From NCBI GenBank assembly GCA_964554795.1, contig CAZKQB010000020.1:1-48657 (forward strand): a stretch of 48,657 nucleotides of DNA, written 5' to 3'. Position 1 is the stretch's first letter; every line of letters starts with the position of its first letter. The position numbers and the translations under genes were made by a program. Below the pieces are notes generated by a model. It had not been told where the DNA came from, searched no databases, and was given only the letters and a program-made list of their open reading frames with translations. Below, piece by piece: positions 34,275 to 41,443 of this stretch. This stretch comes from SFHK01 sp964554795 (lineage in GTDB: Bacteria > Bacillota > Clostridia > Christensenellales > Aristaeellaceae).

Positions 34275-34570
34275 ATTCAGGGGCGCTTCGCCCCCTTCGT
34301 GCCTGCCCTGACCTACGAGGAAGCTTTTTATGCGGAAACGCAAACGCGCGCCCGGCCGACGGCCGGGCGCGATCCGCTTGTAAAAAAGGACTTCTTCAAG
34401 CTGGCTTCCCGCCGCGGCCCTACCGGAGGCGCAGCGCGCGAATTTTCAATTCGAGCGGACGCAAAATCGCGCGAGCCCACCGTACGCGCCGCTATGCCCG
34501 ATTGGATTTCCGCAGGTTTTCCGGCGGTTCGGCACAATTGCAATTTGGTTTCTTTTTTTCGTTATACGGT
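34275..34570. other. Gap after clpX with two hairpins
   Basis: This stretch contains the short hairpin at 34280-34294 and a perfect 11-bp GC stem with a 3-base loop at 34347-34371 (CGCGCCCGGCC/GGCCGGGCGCG), neither with a real T-run. An open plus-strand frame crosses it but has no ribosome binding site and no recognisable family, so I do not call a gene. Confidence 0.5.
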
Positions 34571-34613
34571 TGTGCTTGCTTTTTTCCGTGCGAAACGGTA
34601 TAATGCAAGCACA
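34571..34613 (+). repeat. 9-bp inverted repeat flanking a promoter
   Basis: TGTGCTTGC (34571-34579) and its exact inverse GCAAGCACA (34605-34613) bracket the promoter: one arm overlaps the -35 box and the other begins one base after the -10 box. It could be a split operator for a DNA-bending or looping repressor. Confidence 0.7.
34576..34604 (+). promoter_or_regulatory. Promoter of the P-loop/small-membrane-protein pair
   Basis: TTGCTT (34576-34581), a 17-base spacer, TATAAT (34599-34604), 43 bases before the start codon. Confidence 0.8.
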
Positions 34614-34647
34614 GGGGTGAATTGAAAAGCAAAGGAGTTGTTTTCCA

Positions 34648-35070
34648 ATGATTCAGGTAATTGCCGGTCACAAGGGCAGCGGAAAGACCAAGCGCCTCAT
34701 CGACATCGCTAACGACGCATTCAAGTCCGAGCACGGCACCGTAGCCTTTATTGACGACGACAAACGGTATATGTATGACCTTCGCCATGAAATCCGCTTT
34801 GTGGATGCCAGCGAAAACGAAATCGTGAAGGGCTGCACCTGCGACGTATTCTTTGGCTTCCTCAGCGGCATGCTGGTAATGAACTATGACCTCTCCCTCG
34901 TGTGCATCGACGCGTTTCTGAAGCTCGTGAAGAAGACTGACCTCAACGATATGGGAGACTTCTTCGCCCGCCTGAACGCCCTTTCCGAAAGCAGCAAGTG
35001 CTCCTTTGTAATCAACATCAGCTGCGACGAGGAGAACCTGCCCACATTTGTGAAGCAGTATCAGATCTGA
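34648..35070 (+). CDS. Small P-loop NTP-binding protein of unknown function
   Basis: This 140-residue protein starts MIQVIAGHKGSGKTKRLID, with a clear Walker A at residues 7-14 (GHKGSGKT). The string GTVAFIDDDKRYMYDL follows at about 30, and a hydrophobic strand ending in Asp (LSLVCIDAFL) at about 83-92 could be Walker B. It has no membrane segment and no other recognised domain. AAAGGAG precedes the start. Its stop overlaps the start of the next gene (TGATG), so the two are translationally coupled. The function is unknown; it could be a regulatory or kinase-like NTPase working with the small membrane protein. Confidence 0.8.
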   Translation: MIQVIAGHKGSGKTKRLIDIANDAFKSEHGTVAFIDDDKRYMYDLRHEIRFVDASENEIVKGCTCDVFFGFLSGMLVMNYDLSLVCIDAFLKLVKKTDLNDMGDFFARLNALSESSKCSFVINISCDEENLPTFVKQYQI

Positions 35071-35324
35071 TGAGTGGAAGAACCTTCGCGGTGCGGCTGG
35101 TTTCATGGCTGCTGGTTCTGCTTGTGTGCCTGATCGCCTTGAAGTTCCTGCTGTCCGGCGCGCCGGGCTGCGCACGCATCCTATCCCGCGCCACGTACGA
35201 CGACGGGGAATGGAGCGCGGGCGCGCCCACGGCCGAGCCCTCCGATCCGCCGCCCGTATTTTCCGACGACGCATATGACGCGGTGTATCCCGACCTGATC
35301 GAGCCGTCCTCGGAGGACGAATAG
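35070..35324 (+). CDS. Small single-pass membrane protein
   Basis: This is an 84-residue protein. A short basic N-terminus is followed by a membrane helix at about 9-30 (VSWLLVLLVCLIALKFLL) and then an acidic, Pro- and Asp-rich tail of about 50 residues ending PSSEDE. The positive-inside rule places the tail outside. I recognise no family. The one-base overlap with the P-loop gene implies they are made together. It ends in TAG. Confidence 0.72.
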   Translation: MSGRTFAVRLVSWLLVLLVCLIALKFLLSGAPGCARILSRATYDDGEWSAGAPTAEPSDPPPVFSDDAYDAVYPDLIEPSSEDE

Positions 35325-35537
35325 AAAAGCAAACGTTTTTCCCCGCCGACAGGCAACCAGAAGCTCCTCCCGCTGCCAAATGAAACGCGCAGCCGGAGGG
35401 GCTTTTACATGGCGGAAAAGGGCGCAGAAGCCGCCCTCCGCGCCGAGGCATGGGGAAGGATGAGGCTCGCGGAACGACGGCCCTCATCGCCCGCCAGAGG
35501 CCCGTAGAGCGACTGCGCCTGCATCTCCCGTACTTCG

Positions 35538-35970
35538 CCGCCTTTCACCGATGCCTGCAGCGGGTTCGCATTGCGCCGCGCTTACGCTGTACGTTTTTTT
35601 TGCAAGGTAGCTCCCTGCGGCTTTTCTCACTCGCCGTCTTTCGCTGGTACCTGCAGCGGGTTCGCATTGCGCTGCGCGCCCGGCTCCCGGGCTTACGCTG
35701 TACGGTTTTTCTGCATGGCAACTCCCTGCGGCTTTTCTCCCTCGCCGCTCTTCGCCGGCTCTCGGGACTACGCCGCGCGGGATTTTTCGCATGGCGGCTG
35801 CCTGCGGCTTTTCTTCCTTGCCATCTTTCACCGGCTCTCGGAACTACGCCGCGCGGGATTTTTCGCATGGCAGTTCCCTACGGCTTTTCTCACTCGCCGT
35901 CTTTCGCTGGTACCTGCAGCGGGTTCGCATTGCGCTACGCGCCCAGTGGCTGCGCTGCACGAGATTTTTC
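35538..35970. repeat. Five-unit degenerate direct-repeat array
   Basis: Units start at 35538, 35634, 35745, 35821 and 35897. Units 3 and 4 are 76 bases long and nearly identical; units 1 and 2 are longer (96 and 111 bases). All share a start like CCGTCTTTC and, except the last, an end like CCCTGCGGCTTTTCTCACTCG. The middle is of two kinds: one with CTGCAGCGGGTTCGCATTGCG (units 1, 2, 5) and one with CTACGCCGCGCGGGATTTTTC (units 3, 4). It fills most of the 770-base gap between the small membrane protein and pta. Nothing else is seen in 35325-35537. Confidence 0.85.
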
Positions 35971-36002
35971 GCGCAACTTAACGCGTCGGCGGCCGGACGC
36001 AT

Positions 36003-36031
36003 TTGCCAAATTGACGAATATGGTATATAAT
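36003..36031 (+). promoter_or_regulatory. Promoter of pta-ackA
   Basis: TTGCCA (36003-36008), a 17-base spacer, TATAAT (36026-36031), immediately after the repeat array, giving a leader of about 55 bases. Confidence 0.8.
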
Positions 36032-36094
36032 AATATGGAAGAAATGTGCGGCTTCGGCCGCGAATCCATGAATTTCTGTCGGGAGGATACAATC

Positions 36095-37078
36095 ATGGCG
36101 ATCATTGACAAAATCATTGCTCAGGCAAAGTCCAACGTGAAGCACATCGTGCTGCCCGAGGGCGAGGAAACCCGAAATATTCAGGCCGCCCGCAAAATCG
36201 CGGACGCCGGCATTGCCAAGCTGACCGTTCTCGGTGACCCCGAGAAGGTAAAGGCCGTCGCCGCCGAAACGAACACCTGCCTGTGCGGCATCGAAATCGT
36301 GGATCCCAAGACCAGCGATAAGGCCGCCTCCTACGCCACCACCCTGTATGAGCTGCGCAAGGCCAAGGGCATGACCGAGGAGGAAGCTGCCAAGAAGGTG
36401 CAGGATCCCATGTTCTACGGCGTGATGATGGTAAAGATGGGCGATGCGGACGGTCTCGTGTCCGGCGCCATCCATTCCACCGGCGATATGCTGCGTCCCG
36501 CGCTGCAGATCATCAAGTGCAAGCCGGGCATCAAGACCGTGTCCTCCTGCTTCATGATGGAATCTCCCATCGAGGAGTACGGCGTGATGATCTTCTCCGA
36601 CTGCGCCGTCATCCCGAACCCCACCGCCGAGGAGCTGGCCAACATCGCCGTCGCGGCCGCCGAGAGCGCACGCACGCTGGCCGGCATCGAGCCGAAAGTC
36701 GCCATGCTTTCCTTCTCTACCAAGGGCAGCGCCAAGCACGACAACGTGACCAAGGTTCAGGAGGCCACCCGCCTCGCCAAGGAGCTCGCGCCCGAATTGA
36801 AGCTGGACGGCGAGCTGCAGCTGGATGCAGCCATCGTGCCCTCCGTCGGCGCGCTGAAGGCGCCCGGCAGCGAGGTTGCGGGCCATGCCAACGTGCTCGT
36901 GTTCCCCGACCTGCAGGCGGGCAACATCGGCTACAAGCTCGTGCAGCGCTTCGGCAAGGCCGAGGCCTACGGCCCCATCCTTCAGGGCATTGCCAAGCCC
37001 TGCAACGATCTGAGCCGCGGCTGCTCCGTGGATGACATCGTCGCCACCGTCGCGATCACCGCCGTTCAGGCGCAGTAA
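36095..37078 (+). CDS. pta: Phosphate acetyltransferase
   Basis: This 327-residue enzyme converts acetyl-CoA and phosphate to acetyl-phosphate. Blocks typical of the short (Pta-only) type are IVLPEGEETRNIQAA, DGLVSGAIHSTGDMLRPALQ and FPDLQAGNIGYKLVQRF. GGGAGG precedes the ATG at 36095. The frame is open much further upstream, but only through the repeat array. ackA follows after 16 bases; together they make ATP from acetyl-CoA. Confidence 0.97.
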   Translation: MAIIDKIIAQAKSNVKHIVLPEGEETRNIQAARKIADAGIAKLTVLGDPEKVKAVAAETNTCLCGIEIVDPKTSDKAASYATTLYELRKAKGMTEEEAAKKVQDPMFYGVMMVKMGDADGLVSGAIHSTGDMLRPALQIIKCKPGIKTVSSCFMMESPIEEYGVMIFSDCAVIPNPTAEELANIAVAAAESARTLAGIEPKVAMLSFSTKGSAKHDNVTKVQEATRLAKELAPELKLDGELQLDAAIVPSVGALKAPGSEVAGHANVLVFPDLQAGNIGYKLVQRFGKAEAYGPILQGIAKPCNDLSRGCSVDDIVATVAITAVQAQ

Positions 37079-37094
37079 CAAAGGAGAAAGCTTT

Positions 37095-38303
37095 ATGAAA
37101 ATTCTCGTCATCAACGCCGGTTCCTCCTCCCTCAAATATCAGCTGATCGACATGGACACCCAGCTGGTCATCGCCAAGGGTCTGGCCGAGCGCATCGGCA
37201 TGGATACCGGCAAGCTCACCCATAAATACGGCGCGGACTGCGAAGAGAAGTTCGTCGTGGAAACCTGCTTCAAGGATCACACCTCTGCCATCCAGATGGT
37301 TCTGGAGGCGCTGGTGGACAAGGATCACGGCGTAATCGCGGACGTGAAGGAAATTGGCGCAGTCGGTCACCGCGTGCTGCACGGCGGCGACAAATTCACC
37401 GCCAGCTGCATCGTGGACGATGCGTGCAAAAAGGCCATTCGCGACTGCTTCCCTCTGGGCCCGCTCCACAACCCCGCCAACCTTCAGGGCATTCTGGCCT
37501 GCGAGGCCGTCATGCCCGGCACGCCGCAGGTAGCCGTGTTTGACACCGCGTTCCACCAGACCATGCCGCCCGAGGCCTATATGTACGGCATTCCGATGGA
37601 GTATTACAAGAAGTACGCCATCCGCCGCTACGGCTTCCACGGCACCAGCCACCGCTTCGTGTCCGGCCGCGCCATCGAAATTCTGAAGGCGAACGGCAAG
37701 AAGGCCGAAAAAATCGTCATCTGCCACCTGGGCAACGGCTCCTCGCTTTCCGCCGTCGTAAACGGCAAGTGCGTGGATACCTCCATGGGTCTCACGCCGC
37801 TGGAGGGCGTTCTGATGGGCACCCGTTCCGGTTCGCTGGATCCTGCCGTCGTCGAGTGCATTGCCAATAACGAGCACATGACCGTCACCGAGACGCTGAA
37901 CGTTCTCAATAAAAAGAGCGGCCTTCTGGGCATCAGCGGCGCCTCCAGCGACATGCGCGACGTGAACAAGGCTGCCGAGGAGGGCAATAAGGACGCCCAG
38001 CTGGCGCTCGATATGTGGGCCTACGGCATCCGTAAGTACATCGGCTCCTACGCCGCGGCGATGGGTGGCATTGACGCTCTGATCTTCACCGCCGGTATCG
38101 GCGAGAACGACGCTGCCGGCCGCGCCAAGGTATGCGAGGGTCTCTCCTTCCTTGGCATCGAAATCGACGAGGCGAAGAATGCCGTTCGCGGCGAAGAGGC
38201 CTGCATCTCCAAGGACGGCGCACCCGTTCAGGTGTGGGTCATTCCCACCAACGAGGAGCTCGCCATTGCGCTGGATACGCTGGCGCTCACCGAGGGCAAA
38301 TAA
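37095..38303 (+). CDS. ackA: Acetate kinase
   Basis: This 402-residue enzyme transfers phosphate from acetyl-phosphate to ADP, giving acetate and ATP. The diagnostic blocks are the start MKILVINAGSSSLKYQLIDM, HRVLHGGDKF, RRYGFHGTSHRFV, the nucleotide-binding CHLGNGSSLSAV and FTAGIGEN. AAAGGAG precedes the start. It shares a transcript with pta. Confidence 0.98.
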   Translation: MKILVINAGSSSLKYQLIDMDTQLVIAKGLAERIGMDTGKLTHKYGADCEEKFVVETCFKDHTSAIQMVLEALVDKDHGVIADVKEIGAVGHRVLHGGDKFTASCIVDDACKKAIRDCFPLGPLHNPANLQGILACEAVMPGTPQVAVFDTAFHQTMPPEAYMYGIPMEYYKKYAIRRYGFHGTSHRFVSGRAIEILKANGKKAEKIVICHLGNGSSLSAVVNGKCVDTSMGLTPLEGVLMGTRSGSLDPAVVECIANNEHMTVTETLNVLNKKSGLLGISGASSDMRDVNKAAEEGNKDAQLALDMWAYGIRKYIGSYAAAMGGIDALIFTAGIGENDAAGRAKVCEGLSFLGIEIDEAKNAVRGEEACISKDGAPVQVWVIPTNEELAIALDTLALTEGK

Positions 38304-38325
38304 GCGCCCCGCTCAAAGAAATAAC

Positions 38326-38354
38326 TTTACAAAACACCTTTGTGCGAGTATACT
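38326..38354 (+). promoter_or_regulatory. Promoter of yceD-rpmF
   Basis: TTTACA (38326-38331), a 17-base spacer, TATACT (38349-38354), 31 bases before the start codon. Confidence 0.78.
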
Positions 38355-38385
38355 ATAAAGGCTGTAGTGGAGGGATTCCGTTTCT

Positions 38386-38892
38386 ATGCTGGACGTATCC
38401 AAGGCGCTCAAGTATCCCGGGCAGGTTTACCCGCTCGAAATGTCCTTCGCCTTTGACCCGTGCGAAATCATGGGCGACGAGGTTTCGTTTTCGAACGTGG
38501 TTTTCCGCGGCGAATACTTTGGAGCGGACGAGACGGTCAACGTCAGCGGCACGATTGAAGCCACCGTTCACGCGCACTGCGCGAACTGCCTAAAGCCCGT
38601 TCAGCAAGCGCTGAACGCGGAATTGAAGGGCGAATTCGTGCGCGGCGGCGACGATGGGGACAAGTATCCGCTGGAGGGGCACGAGATTGATCTTGCCGCG
38701 GCGGTCGAGGAGGCCTTGCTTCTGGACCTGCCGATGCGTTTTCTCTGCCGCGAGGACTGCAAGGGACTCTGTCCGGTTTGCGGAAAAGACCTGAACACAG
38801 AGCTATGCACATGCCCAAAGGGCGGCGAGGCCGGAAATCCCTTTTCGGCATTGAGTAGATTATTAACCGACCAAAACAATGAGGAGGTGTGA
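38386..38892 (+). CDS. yceD: YceD/DUF177 family protein
   Basis: This 168-residue protein is of the DUF177 family, almost always encoded just before ribosomal protein L32 and linked to 23S rRNA or ribosome maturation. It has two Cys clusters: HCANCLK near residue 66, and CREDCKGLCPVCGKDLN near 124, the second being the characteristic C-terminal block. It is followed within three bases by rpmF. Confidence 0.9.
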   Translation: MLDVSKALKYPGQVYPLEMSFAFDPCEIMGDEVSFSNVVFRGEYFGADETVNVSGTIEATVHAHCANCLKPVQQALNAELKGEFVRGGDDGDKYPLEGHEIDLAAAVEEALLLDLPMRFLCREDCKGLCPVCGKDLNTELCTCPKGGEAGNPFSALSRLLTDQNNEEV

Positions 38893-38894
38893 CC

Positions 38895-39086
38895 ATGGCA
38901 ACACCGAAAGGAAAAGTTTCGAAGGCGAGAAGAGATTCCCGTCGTTCCGCGCACTGGAAGCTGTCTCTCCCGGGTATCGTAAAGTGCCCCAAGTGCGGAA
39001 AAATGAAGCTTTCGCACCGTGTGTGCAAGTCCTGCGGCTATTATGATGGCCAGCAGGTAATCAAGGTCGAGGACGAAGCCAAGTAA
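38895..39086 (+). CDS. rpmF: 50S ribosomal protein L32
   Basis: This 63-residue protein begins MATPKGKVSKARRDSRRS and has the four-cysteine zinc ribbon CPKCGKM...CKSC (the zinc-binding, C+ form). AGGAGGTG lies just upstream and overlaps the end of yceD. Confidence 0.97.
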   Translation: MATPKGKVSKARRDSRRSAHWKLSLPGIVKCPKCGKMKLSHRVCKSCGYYDGQQVIKVEDEAK

Positions 39087-39093
39087 TCTCGCC

Positions 39094-39136
39094 TCTGAAA
39101 AACGCCCGCCTTTCGTTCGAAAGGCGGGCGTTTCAG
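39094..39136 (+). terminator. Terminator of yceD-rpmF
   Basis: A long GC hairpin in which AACGCCCGCCTTTCG pairs with CGAAAGGCGGGCGTT. The flanks CTGAAA and TTTCAG extend the symmetry, and TTTCAG supplies a short T tail. Confidence 0.85.
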
Positions 39137-39226
39137 TATCATAGAACTGGGCGCCCCTCCGGCAGAATCAGCACTCCGACGCCGCTGCGTGCGTTCGGAT
39201 GAATTGCAAAAAGCCCCGAAAGCGCA

Positions 39227-39235
39227 TGATATAAT
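39227..39235 (+). promoter_or_regulatory. Extended -10 promoter of the secreted-protein gene
   Basis: TGATATAAT (TGn plus perfect TATAAT). The nearest -35-like box, TTGCAA at 39204-39209, is 20 bases away, so the extended -10 element probably carries the activity. TAAGGAGG stands just before the gene start. Confidence 0.6.
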
Positions 39236-39269
39236 AGAAAACGAAAAATAATAAGGAGGTTTTCCTATT

Positions 39270-40643
39270 ATGAAGCGATTTCTTTCCGTTCTTCTGGCTC
39301 TCGTCTGCCTGCTGAGCGCCTGCGCCTCGGCTGAGCTGGTCAGCACGCCCGTGCAGATCGAATCGACTGCATCCGATGCTCCGATCGTTCAGGACATGTA
39401 CAGCTACATGAAAAAACGCATGAGCTTTGAAAACATCGGCAGCAGCAGCGGCTACTCCTACCGCAAATTCCGCGGCGACAGTGATGCCTACAAGCTAATC
39501 GATGGCTATGTCAGCGATCTGTGCTCCAGCGGAAGCTTCAAGCTGGTAGACAGCTACTACCAATCCTACAAAACCGACTTCGTCTGCTTCAGCTACGCGC
39601 TGGATTACACCGGCTCCGCCAGGCTGACCGGCAGCAAGCAGGAGATGAATTTTGTAGACGGTGTCTACGGCGACATTACCATTTGGGCTACAAAGAAAAC
39701 CTATAGCTCAAGCTATGAAGGCTACATCTGCATCGTCAAGGGACTTGAATTTGACGATCTCGGCCTGCGCGTCGACGGCCAGAATGAGAGCGTGGATCTG
39801 CCGGGCAAATCCGTGAATGCGGATCTGTACCGCATGGACGACGGCAGCTACCAGACCGGCGACGGCCGCTTCCATGTGAACGTGGGGCAGGCGCAGGTAT
39901 ACCGCGACGGCGAGCTGTTCACCGTCGATGCCTCCCTTGTGCGCAATCAGGCCAACAACCGTGAGGAGGTACGCATCTACAATTTCTACCGCAACGATTC
40001 CATTCTTTTCACGGTTCCCTACAACAGCGTTCTCACCGGCGACGTTCTGGACAGGAGGACGATCGGCGTAAATGAGAATGGCGGATACGAAGAGTTCATC
40101 AACAAAATGGAGGCCTTTCTGAACTGGACCTTCAGTGACAAGCTTCTCGGCGTCAGCCATGACGGAGACCGCCTGCTGCTGTACTGCGATGACTACAACG
40201 ACTTCGAGGACGCGGTTGTGCGCGTGATGTACTGGGATCCCGCCTATGACGTGGCCGTGTTCTACGTGTGCGCCACCTTCGCAACCGCGCCCTATACCTA
40301 CGAGGCCGTCGCCGCCGTCAGCATGAGCGGCACGCCGTAGGACGTAAAGGCCGACGCGGTATTCACCATGAACGCAGGCGAGGAAATGCAGATTTCCTTT
40401 GACTCCACCGAGTTTATGCCTACCTACGAGCTGTTCACGTGGGAAATTCTCGAGGGCTCCTCGCTGATCGAGCTTTCGAACACCCGCAGCAAAACCTACA
40501 CCGTGCGCGCCTATGACCCCGGCGCCGTGCGCCTGAAGGTCACCTATGAATATGGCGCAGAGGGCGCAAACGTGCTTACGGGTCTCTCCGAGACCAAGTT
40601 CCTGAGCAAAACCCGCGAATATGTAATCACAATCTCGAAGTAA
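39270..40643 (+). pseudogene. Secreted protein gene interrupted by one in-frame amber codon
   Basis: The first part (39270-40337, 356 codons) begins MKRFLSVLLALVCLLSACASAELV, a signal peptide with a possible lipobox (LSAC, Cys18) or, alternatively, signal peptidase I cleavage after ASA. TAG stands at 40338-40340. The same frame then stays open for 101 codons (DVKADAVFTMNAGEEMQ...) to TAA at 40641-40643, directly before the terminator. The second part looks like a small beta-rich domain. A single C-to-T change in CAG (Gln) would explain the stop. I recognise no family. The gene is either recently inactivated, expressed as a truncated product, or partly read through. Confidence 0.7.
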
Positions 40644-40672
40644 GACCACGAATGTAGCCCTTAAGCCAAAGA

Positions 40673-40714
40673 GCCGCCGCGAATTGTGCCTTTCATTCGC
40701 GGCGGCATTTTTTC
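40673..40714 (+). terminator. Terminator after the interrupted secreted-protein gene
   Basis: A perfect 12-bp stem, GCCGCCGCGAAT (40673-40684) with ATTCGCGGCGGC (40695-40706), followed by ATTTTTT. Confidence 0.92.
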
Positions 40715-40775
40715 GTCCGTTTCAACGGCTCGAAGGTTAAATTTACCGTTTTCAAAAAAAGACCCGTCCGGCCCC

Positions 40776-40804
40776 TTGACAGAAACATATGAACGATGTA
40801 TCAT
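40776..40804 (+). promoter_or_regulatory. Promoter of the metal efflux operon
   Basis: TTGACA (40776-40781), a 17-base spacer, TATCAT (40799-40804). Confidence 0.78.
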
Positions 40805-40813
40805 ATGAACGAT
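40786..40813 (+). promoter_or_regulatory. ArsR/SmtB-type operator overlapping the promoter
   Basis: CATATGAACGAT occurs twice (40786-40797 and 40802-40813). The inverted pair CATATGA/TCATATG (40786-40792, 40801-40807) spans the spacer and the -10 box. ATATGAAC-type half-sites are typical of SmtB/CadC/CzrA operators, so repression by the protein encoded next is inferred. Confidence 0.7.
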
Positions 40814-40836
40814 CAATCAAATGAATGGAGGTGCAT

Positions 40837-41196
40837 ATGATGCGTGGCGTCAGGCACGATCATCAGGCGCTGCTGGAATTCGTCCGGCGCGAATCCCCGG
40901 ACATGGATATGCTGTGCGACCTTGCGGATCTGTTCAAGGTATTTGGCGACACAACGCGCATGCGCATTCTTTACGCGCTGAGCGAAAGCGAAATGTGCGT
41001 GTGTGCCATTGCGGAGTATCTGGCAATGACGCAGTCGGCGGTATCGCACCAGCTGAAGGTGCTGAAGGACAATCATCTGGTGCGCGCCCGTCGCGAAGGG
41101 AAGACGATCTATTACGCACTGGCGGACGAGCATGTGCGCACCATCATTGGACAGGGCTACGACCATCTGACAGAAGAAAGGGAGCCGGAAAAATGA
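40837..41196 (+). CDS. ArsR/SmtB family metal-sensing repressor (CadC-like)
   Basis: This 119-residue winged-helix repressor has both known metal sites. C54-V-C56 (in SEMCVCAIAE) is the alpha-3 site that binds Cd, Pb or As. D97-x-H99-x10-H110-x2-E113 is exactly the spacing of the alpha-5 zinc site of SmtB and CzrA. The recognition helix is AMTQSAVSHQLKVLKDN. The start at 40837 follows GGAGGTG. Metal binding should release the operator and switch on the HMA protein and the ATPase. It overlaps the next gene by four bases. Confidence 0.93.
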   Translation: MMRGVRHDHQALLEFVRRESPDMDMLCDLADLFKVFGDTTRMRILYALSESEMCVCAIAEYLAMTQSAVSHQLKVLKDNHLVRARREGKTIYYALADEHVRTIIGQGYDHLTEEREPEK

Positions 41197-41411
41197 AAAA
41201 GACCTTCAAGCTGGAAGACCTGGATTGCGCGAACTGCGCGGCAAAAATGGAAAATGCGATCAAAAAGCTGGACGGCGTGACCAACGCCAGCGTGAGCTTC
41301 ATCATGCAGAAAATGACCATCGAAGCGGCGGACGACCGCTTTGATCAGGTAATGAAGGACGTAATCAAGACCATCAAAAAGGTAGAGCCGGACTGCCGCG
41401 TAATCCTGTAA
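41193..41411 (+). CDS. Free-standing heavy-metal-associated (HMA) domain protein
   Basis: This 72-residue ferredoxin-like metal carrier binds metal through C12-A-N-C15 in DLDCANCAAKME. In CadA/ZntA-type ATPases such a domain is usually the N-terminus of the pump. The following ATPase lacks it, so this gene appears to be the detached domain or a chaperone delivering metal to the pump. It is translationally coupled to the sensor gene (ATGA). Confidence 0.92.
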   Translation: MKKTFKLEDLDCANCAAKMENAIKKLDGVTNASVSFIMQKMTIEAADDRFDQVMKDVIKTIKKVEPDCRVIL

Positions 41412-41443
41412 AATCCGCGCGGAGCCCATAGGAGGCGCTCGAT

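Noticed and set aside
35484..35868. Minus-strand frames encoding repeated Arg/Ala-rich peptides in the pta-upstream array
   Set aside because: They merely reflect the DNA repeats. Frames change between units, and no start signals are seen.
35450..36094. A 215-codon N-terminal extension of Pta
   Set aside because: It reads through the repeat array and the promoter. The family start and ribosome binding site are at 36095.
40338..40340. TAG reassigned to an amino acid (for example pyrrolysine)
   Set aside because: TAG is the normal stop of pepF and of the small membrane protein in the same window, and no pyl genes are visible. A simple mutation is more likely.
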